Shown here piece by piece: positions 1 through 13,100 of a stretch of 64,000 nucleotides of DNA; the stretch's first letter is position 1; every line of letters begins with the position of its first letter. The stretch covers positions 55,158,552-55,222,551 of the forward strand of contig OX419756.1 in the NCBI GenBank assembly GCA_948567375.1, written 5' to 3'. The notes under the pieces were generated by a model that saw only the letters and a program-made list of their open reading frames with translations, had not been told where the DNA came from and did no database searches. The DNA comes from Lunularia cruciata. Taxonomy: Eukaryota; Streptophyta; Marchantiopsida; Lunulariales; Lunulariaceae. The translations under genes and the position numbers were made by a program.

Positions 1-1714
1 CTGTTCCTGAGTCATTATCACCAGATTAGTATGCCAACGCCGGCTGCAGTAATCAGAGCCTGGGGTTATCTCACCGGAATTCTCCAAAGCACGACAACAG
101 CAATAGATTCTTCACATGTTTGATGAACAGAAGAACGAGAATGCAAGATTCTGTTCTCCAGCCATGTGATAGAAAAATGAATTTGAATTTCTATAATTTT
201 CAATAGGATTTAAGGTGCCAAAGCTTTCGTCTAGGCTATCAAGCATCCAGGGAAAGCGGAAGGACAATGTGAAGTTCATTTGTATTAGTTTATGTCTATT
301 TCTGTTATCATGGAGTTCCTGATTGTGACCTACAGATTTTATAAGTGAAGTTCACTTGTAGTGGAATCAAATTTCTCATGTTAAGTTAAAATCCTCAAGA
401 AAAGGTTAGGTGTTCATCTCAAAGACAGAGAAGAAATAATTATAGTCTTTGAGGTAGTCTTATAGTCAGTTTATCAACTTCTCCTTGTACACTTCTCTAT
501 TGTCGTTGATTAGTAAGTAGATTTTGCTACATATTCGTTAGTAGATTTTTAATCGTATATTGGCAAGATTTTATGATCCTAAATATCTTACTTACTTTTA
601 AGACAATTGTCACTAGCTAGAGTAAGGTATATATCTATAATAGCAGTGTAATCTGCGTCCCCGAACTGCTTCTCGGAAGGACGGGACGATGTATGCTTTC
701 ATGGTTTCTTTCTACCCCGTGCATGATACACGAGGTCTACCCTAGTCTAACCTCTATTCCTTGTTTATTGAATGAGAGGATGTATGAAGGCCAGGGACCT
801 CATAGTTCATCGTAGCGTGTTGCTTATTTCCGATTTGAAAATAATACTAAAAGTAATCATGTTGGAAGACACATTGCTTGCGCAACCTATGATTTCATAC
901 ATTAGCACAAATAGCGGACTACTCTGAAGAATATATAATATACAACGTTGTAAGAGTAAGCAAAGTCACAAGTAGGAAGGTAACATTATCAAATAATATC
1001 TTAAACAACAGACCCTTTTGATCTTGTGCTATTCCAACTCATACTTAAATATACATATAATATCTACTCTAAACTAGCTATGTTAAACTTTCATTCTATG
1101 CGTCCGCTAAACTAACCAACATCGGATCTACGTCCGATGACCAAGAGTGCCTCTCGCCAGTAAGCAGATTATAGACTAAAGCATATGTGAACAAATTGAT
1201 GATCCGATTTGACAAATTTAACAATCACTAGTGTGATGTTTCGTACATGAAATTACATTATATATACCTATAATCGTAAATTATATGTAGCATATGTAAT
1301 CGTTAGGACAGGAAACATGTCTCATTCCTCAATAAACAACCTACTTGTGTTAAATGATATATATGATTTTATGCAATCTCGTTCTTCTCTTTGTATATAC
1401 TTTTACGAGTTGTGTAGTTGTAGATCTTTTACATGCAGATCTTCTCATAGAAGAGGTCAGATGATAGAGCTGAAGGAATTACTTCAACTGAAGGTAACAT
1501 CAAGGGCGAGTAATCTACCATCAAATAGTAATAATATCAACTAAGTAGATATTCAACTTAGTTGACCAGCTCATCAAGTTATATCTACCCACATTTTAGT
1601 CAGTTCAGCAAGTTATACCCACTCAAATGATTATTGCTAAGCTTCTCAACTAAGGTGAGAACTAGCTTAAAAAAGTCATTAATGTTATATGGATACTACC
1701 AAATTCCATTATTC
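1..1714. other. AT-rich intergenic DNA, no gene recognised
   Basis: No reading frame here resembles a known protein, and the short ORFs (for example 1317-1544) have no conserved motif. A less AT-rich patch at about 650-800 has no identifiable homology. Homology to 18S rRNA may begin a little before 1715 but cannot be followed with confidence further upstream. Confidence 0.5.
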
Positions 1715-3030
1715 TTCATCAAATTAATAATTAATAATAATTTTCTTTAGATTATTAGAATTTTACAAGTCTTGTAATTAAAATAAGTACAACTAGTCTA
1801 ACTAATATTGTTGGAGTGCAAGCTTGAATTAAGTAGTTATGATAAAATTTTCTCTAGTAATATATATCTAAGTTGTTGTAACTAAAAGCTCTTAGTTGGA
1901 TTTTGGGGAGGGTGAACTTGCCACTTTTGATGTGCATTAGTTACCTTTCTCTTTTGGCCAAGAGATGCACTTCTAGACTAACTTGGTTGGGATATAGAGT
2001 AACCAATGTTAATTTCAAAATATTAGAGTGCTTAAAGCAAACCTATACTTTTAATATATTAACAAAGACTAATATAACATGACTCTATTCTTATAGTGTT
2101 TGTCTTTTGGACCAGAGTAGTGATTAATAAGGGAGGCATTTGTATTTCATCGTAATAGGTGAAATTCTTGAATTCATAAAAGGGAAACTTGTATGAAACC
2201 ATTTCCAAATGACTTTTAATTAATCAAGAAAAAAGAGTTGAGGGCTTGAAGACAATATACCATCCTACTCTCCACAATAAAAAATGCAAAATACAGATTG
2301 GCAATTGTTGATTTTATGGCTACATTGGCAACTCTTGACAAATCAAAGTTTTTGGGTTCTCGAGGAGTATGATTGCAAGGCTAAAACTTACACTAAGAAT
2401 GTGAGTTTTATGTGAACTCGTATAAACTATGAAAGCACATCATCAAGAGTGGAACTTGTTGCTTAATTTGACTCAACAGAGGAAAATTATAAAATGCAAA
2501 TACAGTACAGATTGATAAATTAAAAGCTCTTTCTGTAAATTGAAAGATGGTGATATATGATGACTGCTAGCTGTTCTTTGTTGTTGGAGTGATTTGTGTG
2601 GTAAATTTTGTTATGTTATTAGACTCTACTTGCTAACTAGTTCTGCAAGAACTTGTATTGTGTACAACTTCTTAGAGGGATTATCAAACATCTAACAGCT
2701 AAAAGTTGAACGCAACAATAGGTTTGTGATATCCTTATATGTTTTGGACTACATATGTGCTATATCGATCACAATAAGTTTATAATCTAGGGTCAAAGAT
2801 TTAAGTAGTCATGACAAAGATATATGATCTTACATTGACTAAATACATACTCTGTGTACATACCACCTATTGCTCCGTCAAATTGAATTGTCCACCAGAG
2901 AGTTTGGGTCATGGCAGCGTGATATCGCAAAGCAAACTCTTTGTGTGATATTGCAAGAATTATTTCAACCTTTTCATTTAGGGCAAGAAAATTTATAATA
3001 TGGGTTTAAAGGTGAACATGAAAAAACCTT
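1715..3030 (+). pseudogene. Decayed nuclear 18S rRNA pseudogene (about the 3' three quarters)
   Basis: Collinear blocks of eukaryotic 18S rRNA can be read in order on the plus strand. They include a counterpart of the 'AGTTGTTGCAGTTAAAAAGC' block near 1870, TTAGAGTGCTTAAAGCAA near 2022, GGTGAAATTCTTGAATTCAT near 2159, AATCAAAGTTTTTGGGTTC near 2341, CTTAATTTGACTCAACAG near 2462, CTTCTTAGAGGGA near 2669, a TGTGTACATACCACC counterpart of the universal TTGTACACACCGCC site near 2853, and the 3'-terminal TCATTTAG...AGGTGAAC region at about 2975-3020. Most differences from the conserved sequence look like C-to-T or G-to-A, including at normally invariant sites, and the GC-rich expansion helices are lost or eroded. 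It cannot be a functional rRNA. The 5' quarter, 5.8S and 28S were not recognised next to it. It is probably an isolated rDNA copy that decayed by methylcytosine deamination. Confidence 0.85.
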
Positions 3031-4846
3031 GAATATGTAAGTAAACATCCATTCTGAAAATTAAAAAAATTGTATATTTGAAGAATCTATATTTTAGAAT
3101 TACTTGTTAACTACTCTAGCTTGTGCATTTCTCAATCATTGGCTTGACTCTCATTCCTCTGACTTAATGGGATGACTAGACTTGCTAGCGCTTCACCACT
3201 AGGGTCTAGTCAAGTTCAATGTATTAGTTTTGTTTTCTTGCTTTTTCTAGATCCAACAACTTAGATAGTCTATTATTGGTGATGGATCTACCAAGTGCTA
3301 TATAACTTTATGTTTAATTATCATTAATTATCAGATTTTAACCAATCATACACTTAAATTAAGCATGCATTATTTCTATGTCATATTTGTGATTTAGAAA
3401 CTAAAGTATATCAATATGATATATCAACCATATAGAGATCAAAGATGTGAATTGAACATCTTCATGGAAAATATTTGATTCTATGTAGAAATAGAGATTA
3501 AGTAGAATAAATGGTTCAATGTAGAGATTTAGGAAAATATATAATATACATGTATAGATATAGATTAAAGAGTTGGAATTGAACATTTTCAACAAAATAT
3601 ATGGTTTTGTATAAATATTTACAAATATAAAGCTAACCTCAATTATACTTGTATCATGTCTTTTTATTGCTTCCTTCTTCTGAAATATGAGTATAGATTG
3701 CTTGGTCAGAGATTCACATTTTATCCTTCCCCTGTAATACTAGTATAGTTGATTGATTAAAAGGGTACAATAATATGATATCTTGAGTTCATACATAAAT
3801 ATAGCTACATATAGATTTCTATAAGGAAATCAACTAGGAACATATGTAATTATAACATTCAAAATACAATAAATATTGCAAATGAATAGCATATGTTTCT
3901 TTGCTCCACATCACGCCATGTCTTTCCTTGTACAATTAATATGATATATCTTTTTATATTTTTTTCATGAATTAAACTGTTACTTTTGTGGAAATAAATA
4001 AAGTTATTTTTTATTAAAAATTTTAATACTTATATTATTATATTGATGGAACATTGGTCTACTTCTCTTATAACTACTTATTATGATGACAGAGGACTAG
4101 TAAACTTTACTATATTGAATAGGTTAATTAAACTATTGGGTAGGAAAATAATTTGGTCTACTATCCTATATAAGTGTTGTACTGTTAGAATGAATATAGG
4201 AATTTAACTAACAAAAGCTATGGTAGTTACTAGAGTTTTTGCTGTACTTGGTGACTTAGCTACAATCAGAATATTCATTCTTCACTATTATATCACTTGC
4301 ACCTAATTTTATGAAATTTATTACTTGAGGATTATAGTAAAATTATATAATTCCTTACATATATTTCACTCACCTTTGCTATGTGACTATACCTTTATCT
4401 ATCATCTTGCCATGAAGCTTGAGGTTTTTTTAAGTTAATTGTACTCTTGCACACTTTCTTTCATTTTCATTCCATGCATGAGAAATTACTATTCTTAAGA
4501 AAAACTAGATCCAAAGAATTGGTTTACAAAATATGAATAAATCTACCATTTTTATAAAATTCTATTGGCATATATTAAATTTTCATATATTTTACTTCCT
4601 ATATTAAAATATTATATAATATGCTATAGAGGGAGAGAAAGTTTTATAAATACAGGTACATGCTATTTCCACCACAACATAGTAAATGAATCCACCCTAA
4701 ACAAAGCTCAATGCATGGTATGGAGATAGAACATGTTGGAAATAGCAACATGTATGGTGGAAATAGTACTTCCACATATATAGTGTTCTCTTGTATTTTT
4801 TTAAAATTATTATTGTCTTCTTCCTTCGGCATTCAAATTTTAAATA

Positions 4847-4934
4847 TTTCTCTAAGCTAAGAATAATTTCTCATAATTTATATTTCTTATTTTCTCTAAG
4901 CTAAGAATAATTTCTCATAATTTATATTTCTTAT
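4847..4934. repeat. Perfect 44-bp tandem duplication
   Basis: The 44-bp unit starting TTTCTCTAAGCTAAG at 4847-4890 is repeated without change at 4891-4934. Identity of the two units points to a recent local duplication. Confidence 0.9.
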
Positions 4935-5652
4935 TTGTCCATGGCAAGGATTGTGAAAGTTATTTGTTACATCATCTATTCTTATTCTTATCTGCTAATA
5001 AATTAGAATACAACAAAATCTGACATTAAAACATTTGATGATTTGTATCCTCTAGATTAACTTGTTGTAAGGAAATCGACATATTATACTTGAGAAACAA
5101 GCAATTTTAAAATATAAGCATTTTTTTATAATGAAAATTTCATAATTACATTCAAGAATTACACTTAAAATTAAATTCAATAGTCAACACAGTCAATTTG
5201 AAAATATATAGAGGGGAAAACATACCTTCATATTTTAAAAGGATCTCTCATTGGAACTATATATTTTTTCATACAAGTTGTAATTTTATATTCATATATA
5301 TGATATTCATAAGAAGTATGCTTTGATATGATCAGAACGAGGGATACGTATGATTAAAAATACATTCAAATTTTAATAATTAATATAGTGATCTAACTAT
5401 TATTTATACTATAAGATTGTATCCATCTAATCTGCTTTGATTTTTCTTATTTTTCAAGTCTACATAAAATTACACATAATGTGTATTCCATGTAAAGTAC
5501 TCACTAGTTATGATCAATCAAGAGTAGTGCAATTCAAACGTATTTAAAATAATGAATAAAATTATAAATAAACTTGGAAATACGATTAACTATATATCTT
5601 TATGCAGTGATGCATAAATCAATCAAATATTTAGAAACAGAAACAAAATATA

Positions 5653-5658
<6 letters not shown>

Positions 5659-5703
<45 letters not shown>
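5659..5703. repeat. (TA)n microsatellite
   Basis: Uninterrupted TA dinucleotide run of about 45 bp, flanked by further AT-rich sequence. Confidence 0.95.
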
Positions 5704-5706
<3 letters not shown>

Positions 5707-6550
5707 CCAAACTAGTATAGTTATTATATAATTAACAAATCAAGAAATGACATTGAAGATGACTGGTTTATTTTAGTATGCTAGTCAAAGTTTGAATTTC
5801 TAAACACTTGACAAGTTCATTTCATCTAACATTTATAAGTGTAATATTTGAATCAGACTATAATTTGTTTCACATAGAAAAATGGAAAGGTAATGTAAGA
5901 TGTGTCAGTTAATTCAAAGATATTTTTTAATAATATATAGTAAGAGGGCTAATAGATAACAAATACCATTTCCAATCTAGGAATCTTTGCTTCAAAATGT
6001 AATAATATGGATAAGTGAGCATTCTATACTTATCCCATACTCACTTTATAAGATAAGATATGACCTTTTTTAATTATTTTACAATAATTCTTCATAGTAA
6101 AATAACACAAATTTAATAATATAATATATGAGAATTAATAAAATGACACCAAATTAATCATTAATAAATACATGGTGTATCTATTGAAATTTAATTATAG
6201 TTTCTGTTCACATATCAGTATTTTTTATAGTATATAGTACTGTATACTGTAAATAGTATTTTCAAAAGTACTTAATTAGTTTTCAATTAAACTATAAACA
6301 AGGAGAGTTAAAGATTGATGTATGACTAATATAAAGCATCTCTCTTACTTGGAGTCCAATCTTTATAAGCTCAAGAAACTATGGTCTATTTTAGAACTTA
6401 ACCTCCTCATTGCTAATTAAACATTAGGTTATGCTTTATTACCAGTTTAGTTTAATTTTGTTGTACTATTAAACATCTTTACATATTCATATCAATATAA
6501 TATGCATTGGAATTGTCCATAAGGATAGAAATTAAGTACATAGTTGTATA

Positions 6551-6649
6551 AATACTATTTTTTTTAAATGCCAGTCTTACATCATTATATATATATACAT
6601 ATAAATGTATATATATAATGATGTAAGAATTATTTAAATAAAAAAATAT
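6551..6649. repeat. AT-rich foldback (inverted repeat), MITE-like
   Basis: The arm at 6576-6600 (CTTACATCATTATATATATA...) and the arm at 6605-6627 are reverse complements apart from one extra AT pair, with a 4-nt loop. Weaker complementarity continues outward through an oligo-T/oligo-A pair, giving a hairpin of roughly 100 bp. It may be a tiny foldback transposon relic or a hairpin RNA precursor. No target-site duplication is clear. Confidence 0.7.
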
Positions 6650-7000
6650 AGATGTACAAAATTAATTAAGTTTTATATTATATATATATAATTTATAAAT
6701 AATATATTCATCTACACAATTTGTAGTTATATCTATATCTCATTCTTTTAAACATAATCTTATGGTATGATATAACCATGATAATTGTAGTATGTATTTA
6801 TAGAGTTTGTAAAAATTAATAAAAACAAACGTAAATAATATATATAGACACTCTACAACTTTTAAAGTCAATAAGTATAAATTTGATGTTAAAGAATATA
6901 AGAAGTTCACTGTAGCAAATTATACATGTGTGAATATATTATCCAAAATGCAAATAATCATGCAAGAGATAGGAGAATATTAATGTAAGTAGAAGGTACA

Positions 7001-7037
7001 TTCCTTCTTCTTCTTCTTTCTTCTTCTTTCTTCTTTG
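7001..7037. repeat. (TTC)n pyrimidine tract
   Basis: Interrupted TTC/TTTC repeats on the plus strand, a low-complexity tract in intergenic DNA. Confidence 0.85.
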
Positions 7038-8000
7038 TCAATATTAGTCAATACTTACAACTTAGTTAAAAGAGAACTAAGAAATACATGATTTTAGAGC
7101 TATTATCTACTCTTTCTCATGATTTTACTGTAATAGACAATGATATTATAGTTTTTTTTATTGTATTAAAACCAACCTATTAGCTATCCATATATAATTT
7201 TGAATATTGCAATTTATGCACATACACTAGTAGCAGAATATATATCTTCATGATATTTGTATTTAAATATGATATTTGTAGTAAAATAATAATAATTTGT
7301 ACACTTTTTCCTCTAATTTAAGTAAAATTTAAGTCAAATTACTTGGCCTTGCTAACTTTAACCAACATAGTCATATTGGTTAAAGTTAGAAAGGCCAGAT
7401 AATTTCAAATAGGAGATAATATATTATTGAGAAGTAATACAGAGAGCTATAATTTTATAAATAAACAAAAATTAAAATATATATTGGGAGTTGAGTAAGA
7501 CTTTTAATTATGAAAAGTAGTATATGCATTATCAAATTGCTCCATTCATGTTGCTTTGCACTTAGTATATTTATTAGCACTTTGTTTCACCCATTATCTA
7601 TCCCAAGCTACACTAATATCTCATAATATAAGTAGAGGTTTTTATCCACTATGAATATGGGATTGAAATTTTGTAGCTAATCAAAGAAAGCACATGAGTT
7701 TACATAGTATATATGTGTTGTAAGCCTAATTTGGGCAACAAAAAATTTAATCTTTGAGAGCATACAAAAGGAATTTTTTGCATTTTGAATGTTAAAATAC
7801 TCTAATGATATTTCGTTAGTGCCACCATAGAAACACACTCACTTCATTCCTTAACTAAACCTTAACCTTGAGCAAGCTAAATCTAGAGTATTATTTAGTT
7901 GTCATTTTGGAAGTAGTATCTAGTTGCACATGGGGAATCTGGGTGGTATTAGACCCTAGCCTGACATGATCCATTTCCAAAGATGCATACCATAAGGAAG

Positions 8001-9452
8001 TACTACACCAGATTGCATGACTTTGTCTAGATGTGGTAGATACAAATCAATGTCAACTTGTACAAATGGAGCTATTTTGGGCTCCAAGGAAGGATAGAAA
8101 GCTTGAGTGGTTTTACAAAAGCTAGAGGGACGAAGTTAAGTCCTTGATGGAATGGGAGTCATCTAACAATCTCATATGATTGGGAGATGGAAGTCCAATG
8201 GACCATCGAGGAAAAAATACCAACCTCACACACTTTGAGTATGCGAGAAAGTTCTTGCTAGTTTTGCAAAGGAATTCAAAGGCAACCTTCAGCAAGTAAA
8301 GAGGCACACGAGGTAAGGGAATTAGACATTGGGTAAGGGAGGGAGAAAGATTTCATTTTCTTGACAAGATAAAACAAAATTGAGCTCAAATTATTCAAAG
8401 AGAAACTCATAAGAGAGGCTAAATGTATCGAGTCTAGTAGGGCAAATGTTATGGAAGAAGGCATACCCTTGCTAACATAGCTAAAGAGATTACCAGGACC
8501 AAAGTGAGTTTGAATGGAATTGTAGAGAGTATGGAGGAGTGAGACTATGGATATTAGGTGAAGGTCAAAAGTGAAATCCAAAGTTGAAAAATAGTTATTC
8601 ATTGATCTTTTGCTCACATTTGTAAGCATTTGTAAACATTACTAGTATTATGTAGTTCAAATCCTTTTGGGCAAGACAAAAAAACCACTAACATTGGACA
8701 CAATGCCTTCAAATGAGATTAGAAGGCGGGGTTAAAACAGTCACATCCTTAAATTGCAAATGAAGCTTGACTGCCTTTTTGAAGGAGAAAAGAAATAGGT
8801 TGAGTGGAGAGTATTGTCTCTACTCTATAGCAACACTTTCAAATGGAAGTAGAATTTATATTGAAAGAAAGGAGCAAAGTGAGGAAGGATACCAAGCATT
8901 GATCAAGGCACTTTGAAGTTTTGAAGGAAGTGAATAGGTTGAATGAGTTGAGAGCAGAAGATCTAAATGAAATTCAAGGAGTAGGTGGTATCATAAGTGC
9001 ACTAAGACTCTTCAATGAAGGGATAGCAAGCATAGTGATTTTATAGAGAGTATTGAAGTGTGAAGAATTGTTAAGAAGCTAAATTTTGAATACATTCTTT
9101 GATATTTGTCCTTTAAGGAGGTAATAACTTGTGTTATGTATTGAAGAGGTTTATAAAGTTCTTGAAAGGATTGGCAAAGGAAATTAGAGCAAGATGCGCA
9201 AATTGAAGGTGGAAAGACTAACAAGGCAAATTGCTTCCATTGAGAGAATTTTTCCAATTTGTAATAACCATTGTAAGACCAAGCAAGTAAGGGATTAGTG
9301 TAGAGTGATATTGGGGAGAGAATCTATATTAAAGGAAGTGTGCAAGTTGAGAAGGATGTGGGGCATAAAAAAATAGAGTGCATTAAAATAAAGAAAGAAT
9401 AGGTTTTTTTATGAGGAATTGATAGTACCAAAACCCTACTTAAACCATGGCC
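8001..9452. other. Unassigned decayed repeat-like DNA
   Basis: The base composition (purine-rich plus strand, almost no CpG, many in-frame TAG/TGA) resembles decayed retroelement interior. No reverse transcriptase, integrase, gag or transposase motif could be read in any frame. The minus-strand ORFs at 8122-8629 and 9012-9257 have no recognisable domain. Confidence 0.35.
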
Positions 9453-10143
9453 AATGAGCCGGCTTGTCTCTCACTTGGGATGAACCTCTGATGGCTATTA
9501 TGGTAGTGCACCATGGACTTAGATGGCAAGGAACCCTAACTCCATCATACTCCTCCAACACTAACACTCTAAGACTCAAGCCATTGCTCACTAGAGAACT
9601 CAATGAAAGAGAGATAATTGCAAATGAAAGGATGATGAGTACCTCTTCACCCCTTGTTTATATACTTGTGAAATAATTACGCACCAAAATTACTATTTAC
9701 TAGAGTAACTCAACTTATTAGGCTAAAAGTCAAGTAAAGTCAAAAAATATAAAGGAATATCCATCCACATGGGCATATTCCACTAAGCATGTGATCTTAT
9801 CTTGACCCAACCACTAAGTCAAGGATTCCTTCATATGGGTTATCCTTGGACTATAGAGAATCCAAAACAAAAAGGCTTGCGGGCCCAAGAGTTCTCAACT
9901 CTTTCCTCAAAGCCAAACACATAGGAATAATATAAAGTCAACACATTAGAATCCAAAATAGTGGTGCTCATCTTTTCCACTTCCTCTAAAGTAAGGTCCC
10001 CTCTATCTTAGCTATGACTAACTTTAGCTAATCATGACTAATGTAGAACCATCCTTTATCTCTATATAAAGAATACCTCTCAAGTACTTGTAATACCAAG
10101 CTAAATATCATAATAGCACACACATGCACAAATGGGTGTTACA
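9453..10143 (-). mobile_element. Solo LTR of the element 2 family
   Basis: About 690 bp closely matching the two LTRs of element 2 from the TGAGCCGGC start through to the GGGTGTTACA end. It is in the same orientation. No primer-binding site or polypurine tract adjoins it, and the flanking DNA is not element 2 interior, so it looks like a solo LTR left by LTR-LTR recombination. Flanks GGCCA and AGCCA are a possible 5-bp target duplication with one mismatch, if the LTR start is placed at 9454. Confidence 0.75.
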
Positions 10144-13100
10144 AGCCATACTTTGGGCCAACCCAAGATTTACTATGAAGAAGTTAACTCTATCATGCTC
10201 TCTTTTGCAATGGTGTACAAGGAGTTGAGATTGAGAATGGACTCAAGGCATATAGGATGAAAAATGATCCTTGATCTTCCTTAGGGATTTAGACTAAATC
10301 AACTATGATAGAATGATAGGATGTATACTCAAAAAAGGAATAGACCTTGCAATTTGGAGGAACACTTGAGGTTGGGATATTCAAGTGGTCCTCATTTATT
10401 ATTGGTTGAGAAGTGCAGGGAAAGGTATTCCACCCAAGGGAGAAGCTTTGGCTGAGGTGGCAAAGGAAACCTTTGGAAACAACAAATACAATGCCAAGGA
10501 GTGAAATATGTTCAATTAGTTTGTGAATCCTAGAGTATGAAGGGTGTTTGAGTTTCTTTTACCTATAATTCAATAGACCACCCTGGTAGAATTAAAAAGG
10601 TTTGAGCAACCATGATAGTAAGCACATTAGGTTGTGAATTAGGTAAGTTACTCCACAAGGGAATTTAAAAACTTGCCCCAAGCAATACCCAGTCGAATTA
10701 TTATGATTTAATTTGTCTCTTTCTTTTGCAAGTCTACTTTCACCTCAATCTAATGATGACCAAAGAGAGGTAAGATTGCATTAGATAGGATAAATTTTGG
10801 AAGGTAAGATCTCTTGTGATTCTTGTAGTAGAGGAGATTAATTTAAACATTTTGGACATAAGGAAAGTGGTAGAACCAAACAATACCTTACATTGTGGAT
10901 CAAGAGATTACCATTCCTTTGTCAACCAATCCCCAAACCATGACGTAGACCATGGAGAGAGCCTCTTTCTATAACCATTGTCACAAAGTAAACATCAAGC
11001 TCTCAATCAACTACAAACACACTATACAAATTTTGCAACAACCATCAAGATAATTGCCTTGTTAGCAAGAGAGAAACTTGAGAATTATAAGTCACTAGCA
11101 AAATTCATTCACTAAAAAAAAGGTTGTGGTGCAAAAGCAAGTCTTAGAAAAGGAGTTTGTTGAGGCAAAAGTGGACAAAGAGTGCATTAATCTAAATTAA
11201 GGAGGCTACAAGATAGGGAGGAGCATATCACCCTAATATACAAGGTGATGAGGGAATTTCTAGAGGTGGTCATTAAAGATTAGCATTGAGAGGAGATGCA
11301 AGAGAGAAGGCAATTAAGAGCAATGTAGAAGTAGAGGGTCTACAAATCAATTTAGGTAAAGAAGATGAGGGCCATTAAAAGAGTACCAAGCAAGATCCTT
11401 GCTAAAACACAAATTGTGATTTGGACCCTCAATGTGAAGCAATGGAGGAGATTGATTCACCTTCCAAACTCATTAAAAAACCAAGTACCTGAATCACCTG
11501 GAGGAAGCTTTTTACACGCCAATAATGAGGAAATTAAAGAAGTGTTGGTATGATTCATCAATTTGAGGACCATTGAAAAAGGGACTACAAGTAGAAGTAG
11601 AAGAGGAGTTTATAAACATTGGAGAGAGAGCACACACAAATGAGGGTCAAGTGCAACCTTTGTGGATAAGAATCTATGAGTAAGGGAAGGTAGAATAAAT
11701 GTAGTCTACCCATGCAAGTACTCAAAATGAGGTGCCTTTGCCAATTCCAAAGGAAGAAAAGGAGAATGTGGGGATAGGTTATAACAAGAGGAAGGAGTCT
11801 CAACAAGATCAGGATGTTGTAGATGAAGAACTTACTATGAATATTAAGGACCCATAATCAAGTAGTTGAGTGTCCTCACTAGGAAGTAGTTAGCAAACAA
11901 AGCTTAACTAGATGCCATCTCATATACATATGAGCTTTTGACTTGTAATATGTAGATATATTATTCGACTATCATTATTTGAGGTCAAATAAAGGGCCAA
12001 GATGCAATCAGGCAAAAATAAAGATAGGTGCCAACACCTTGGGTAATTAATCTGTAACTTAATCATATAGTTTAAATCCAAAAAGTGAATTATGGGAATG
12101 GTGTGCTACCCTTATATAAATTAGTTACACAAAAGTAGTATTATAATAATAGGTAGTGGTTTATCCTATCAGGTCCCATCTCAATCAAAATTTTCCTTCT
12201 AATGATTTGAGAATTTTGACATGTCAAGTTTTGATCTTGAGCATTTGATTGGACCTCCCTTATTCAAGTGGCACAGGCAAGCCCACTTGGTAGCCAAGTC
12301 AACATGTCAATGAGTAAGAATTGAATTCGGGTAGTGTCCATATAGTACTTAAGATGGGGAGTAGCCCCAATGCTATTTGGTTAGTATGCGGTTGATTAGT
12401 AATGGTGTAGAGGCTTACTCAACTCCTTGAGTTGTTTAGGATTGTGTAGAGAGACAAGGAGTTAGCAATGTGTAAGCAGAAGTTGACCTTGATCAAGGTT
12501 AGGACTGGATGGCATTTGGGTTTGTGGAAACACCCTTTTGGAGTATTATATAATATTTTTCATAGTGCATTCACTGTTGTTGGTTCTCCTTTTTGAGCTG
12601 CTATTGGGGTCTATGAATAATCTTCTTGGCAATGTGCTAATTGCTTCAACTTGTATTTGGTTGTATGGTTGAGGTTGACATGACCAAATACTGCATCTTT
12701 TTGGGGTTTGGTCATTTGAATAACTAACACTTTGTGGGAACTTTGGTTGCAGCTGTTTAGGGAACCAAAAATCTCATAATGCTTATAGAAACCATTCAAT
12801 GTCAAAGTACATCTGGTTTGCCTTTAGCACTCTATTGCCAATTAGATTGATTCCACTCCAAGACAAGAAAGGACTTCTTCCAAGACTCATAGATTTGCCA
12901 GATGAGATAACCATCCCAAAGCAATCTTTTGTTGGGTACTTGGCTATCCAAAGGTCCACCTCCTCACCCAATAATACCTTGTTTATTCCTCCATTCTTTG
13001 TCCAAAGCATAAAAAGCCTCACACTCTAGGAGATTGTATGAATGAGGACTAAGACTCCTCCATAATAGTCAAGAGAGAAGAAATTAGCACTAAGAAGAGA

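Larger units (their letters stand above)
3031..8000. other. Very AT-rich intergenic DNA with simple repeats
   Basis: About 5 kb with no ORF of recognisable family; the short ORFs at 3401-3595 and 4644-4832 look random. It holds a 44-bp tandem duplication, a long AT microsatellite, an AT-rich foldback and a TTC-rich tract, listed separately. No 5.8S or 28S counterpart of the upstream 18S pseudogene could be recognised by eye. Confidence 0.5.

Noticed and set aside
3031-4000. Possible ITS, 5.8S or 28S continuation after the 18S pseudogene
   Set aside because: Only weak local resemblance (for example TTAAGCATGCATTA near 3360); no collinear series of conserved blocks could be followed.
12783-13029. 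Overlapping ORFs on both strands
   Set aside because: Neither translation has a recognisable domain, and they lie in stop-rich decayed repeat DNA.
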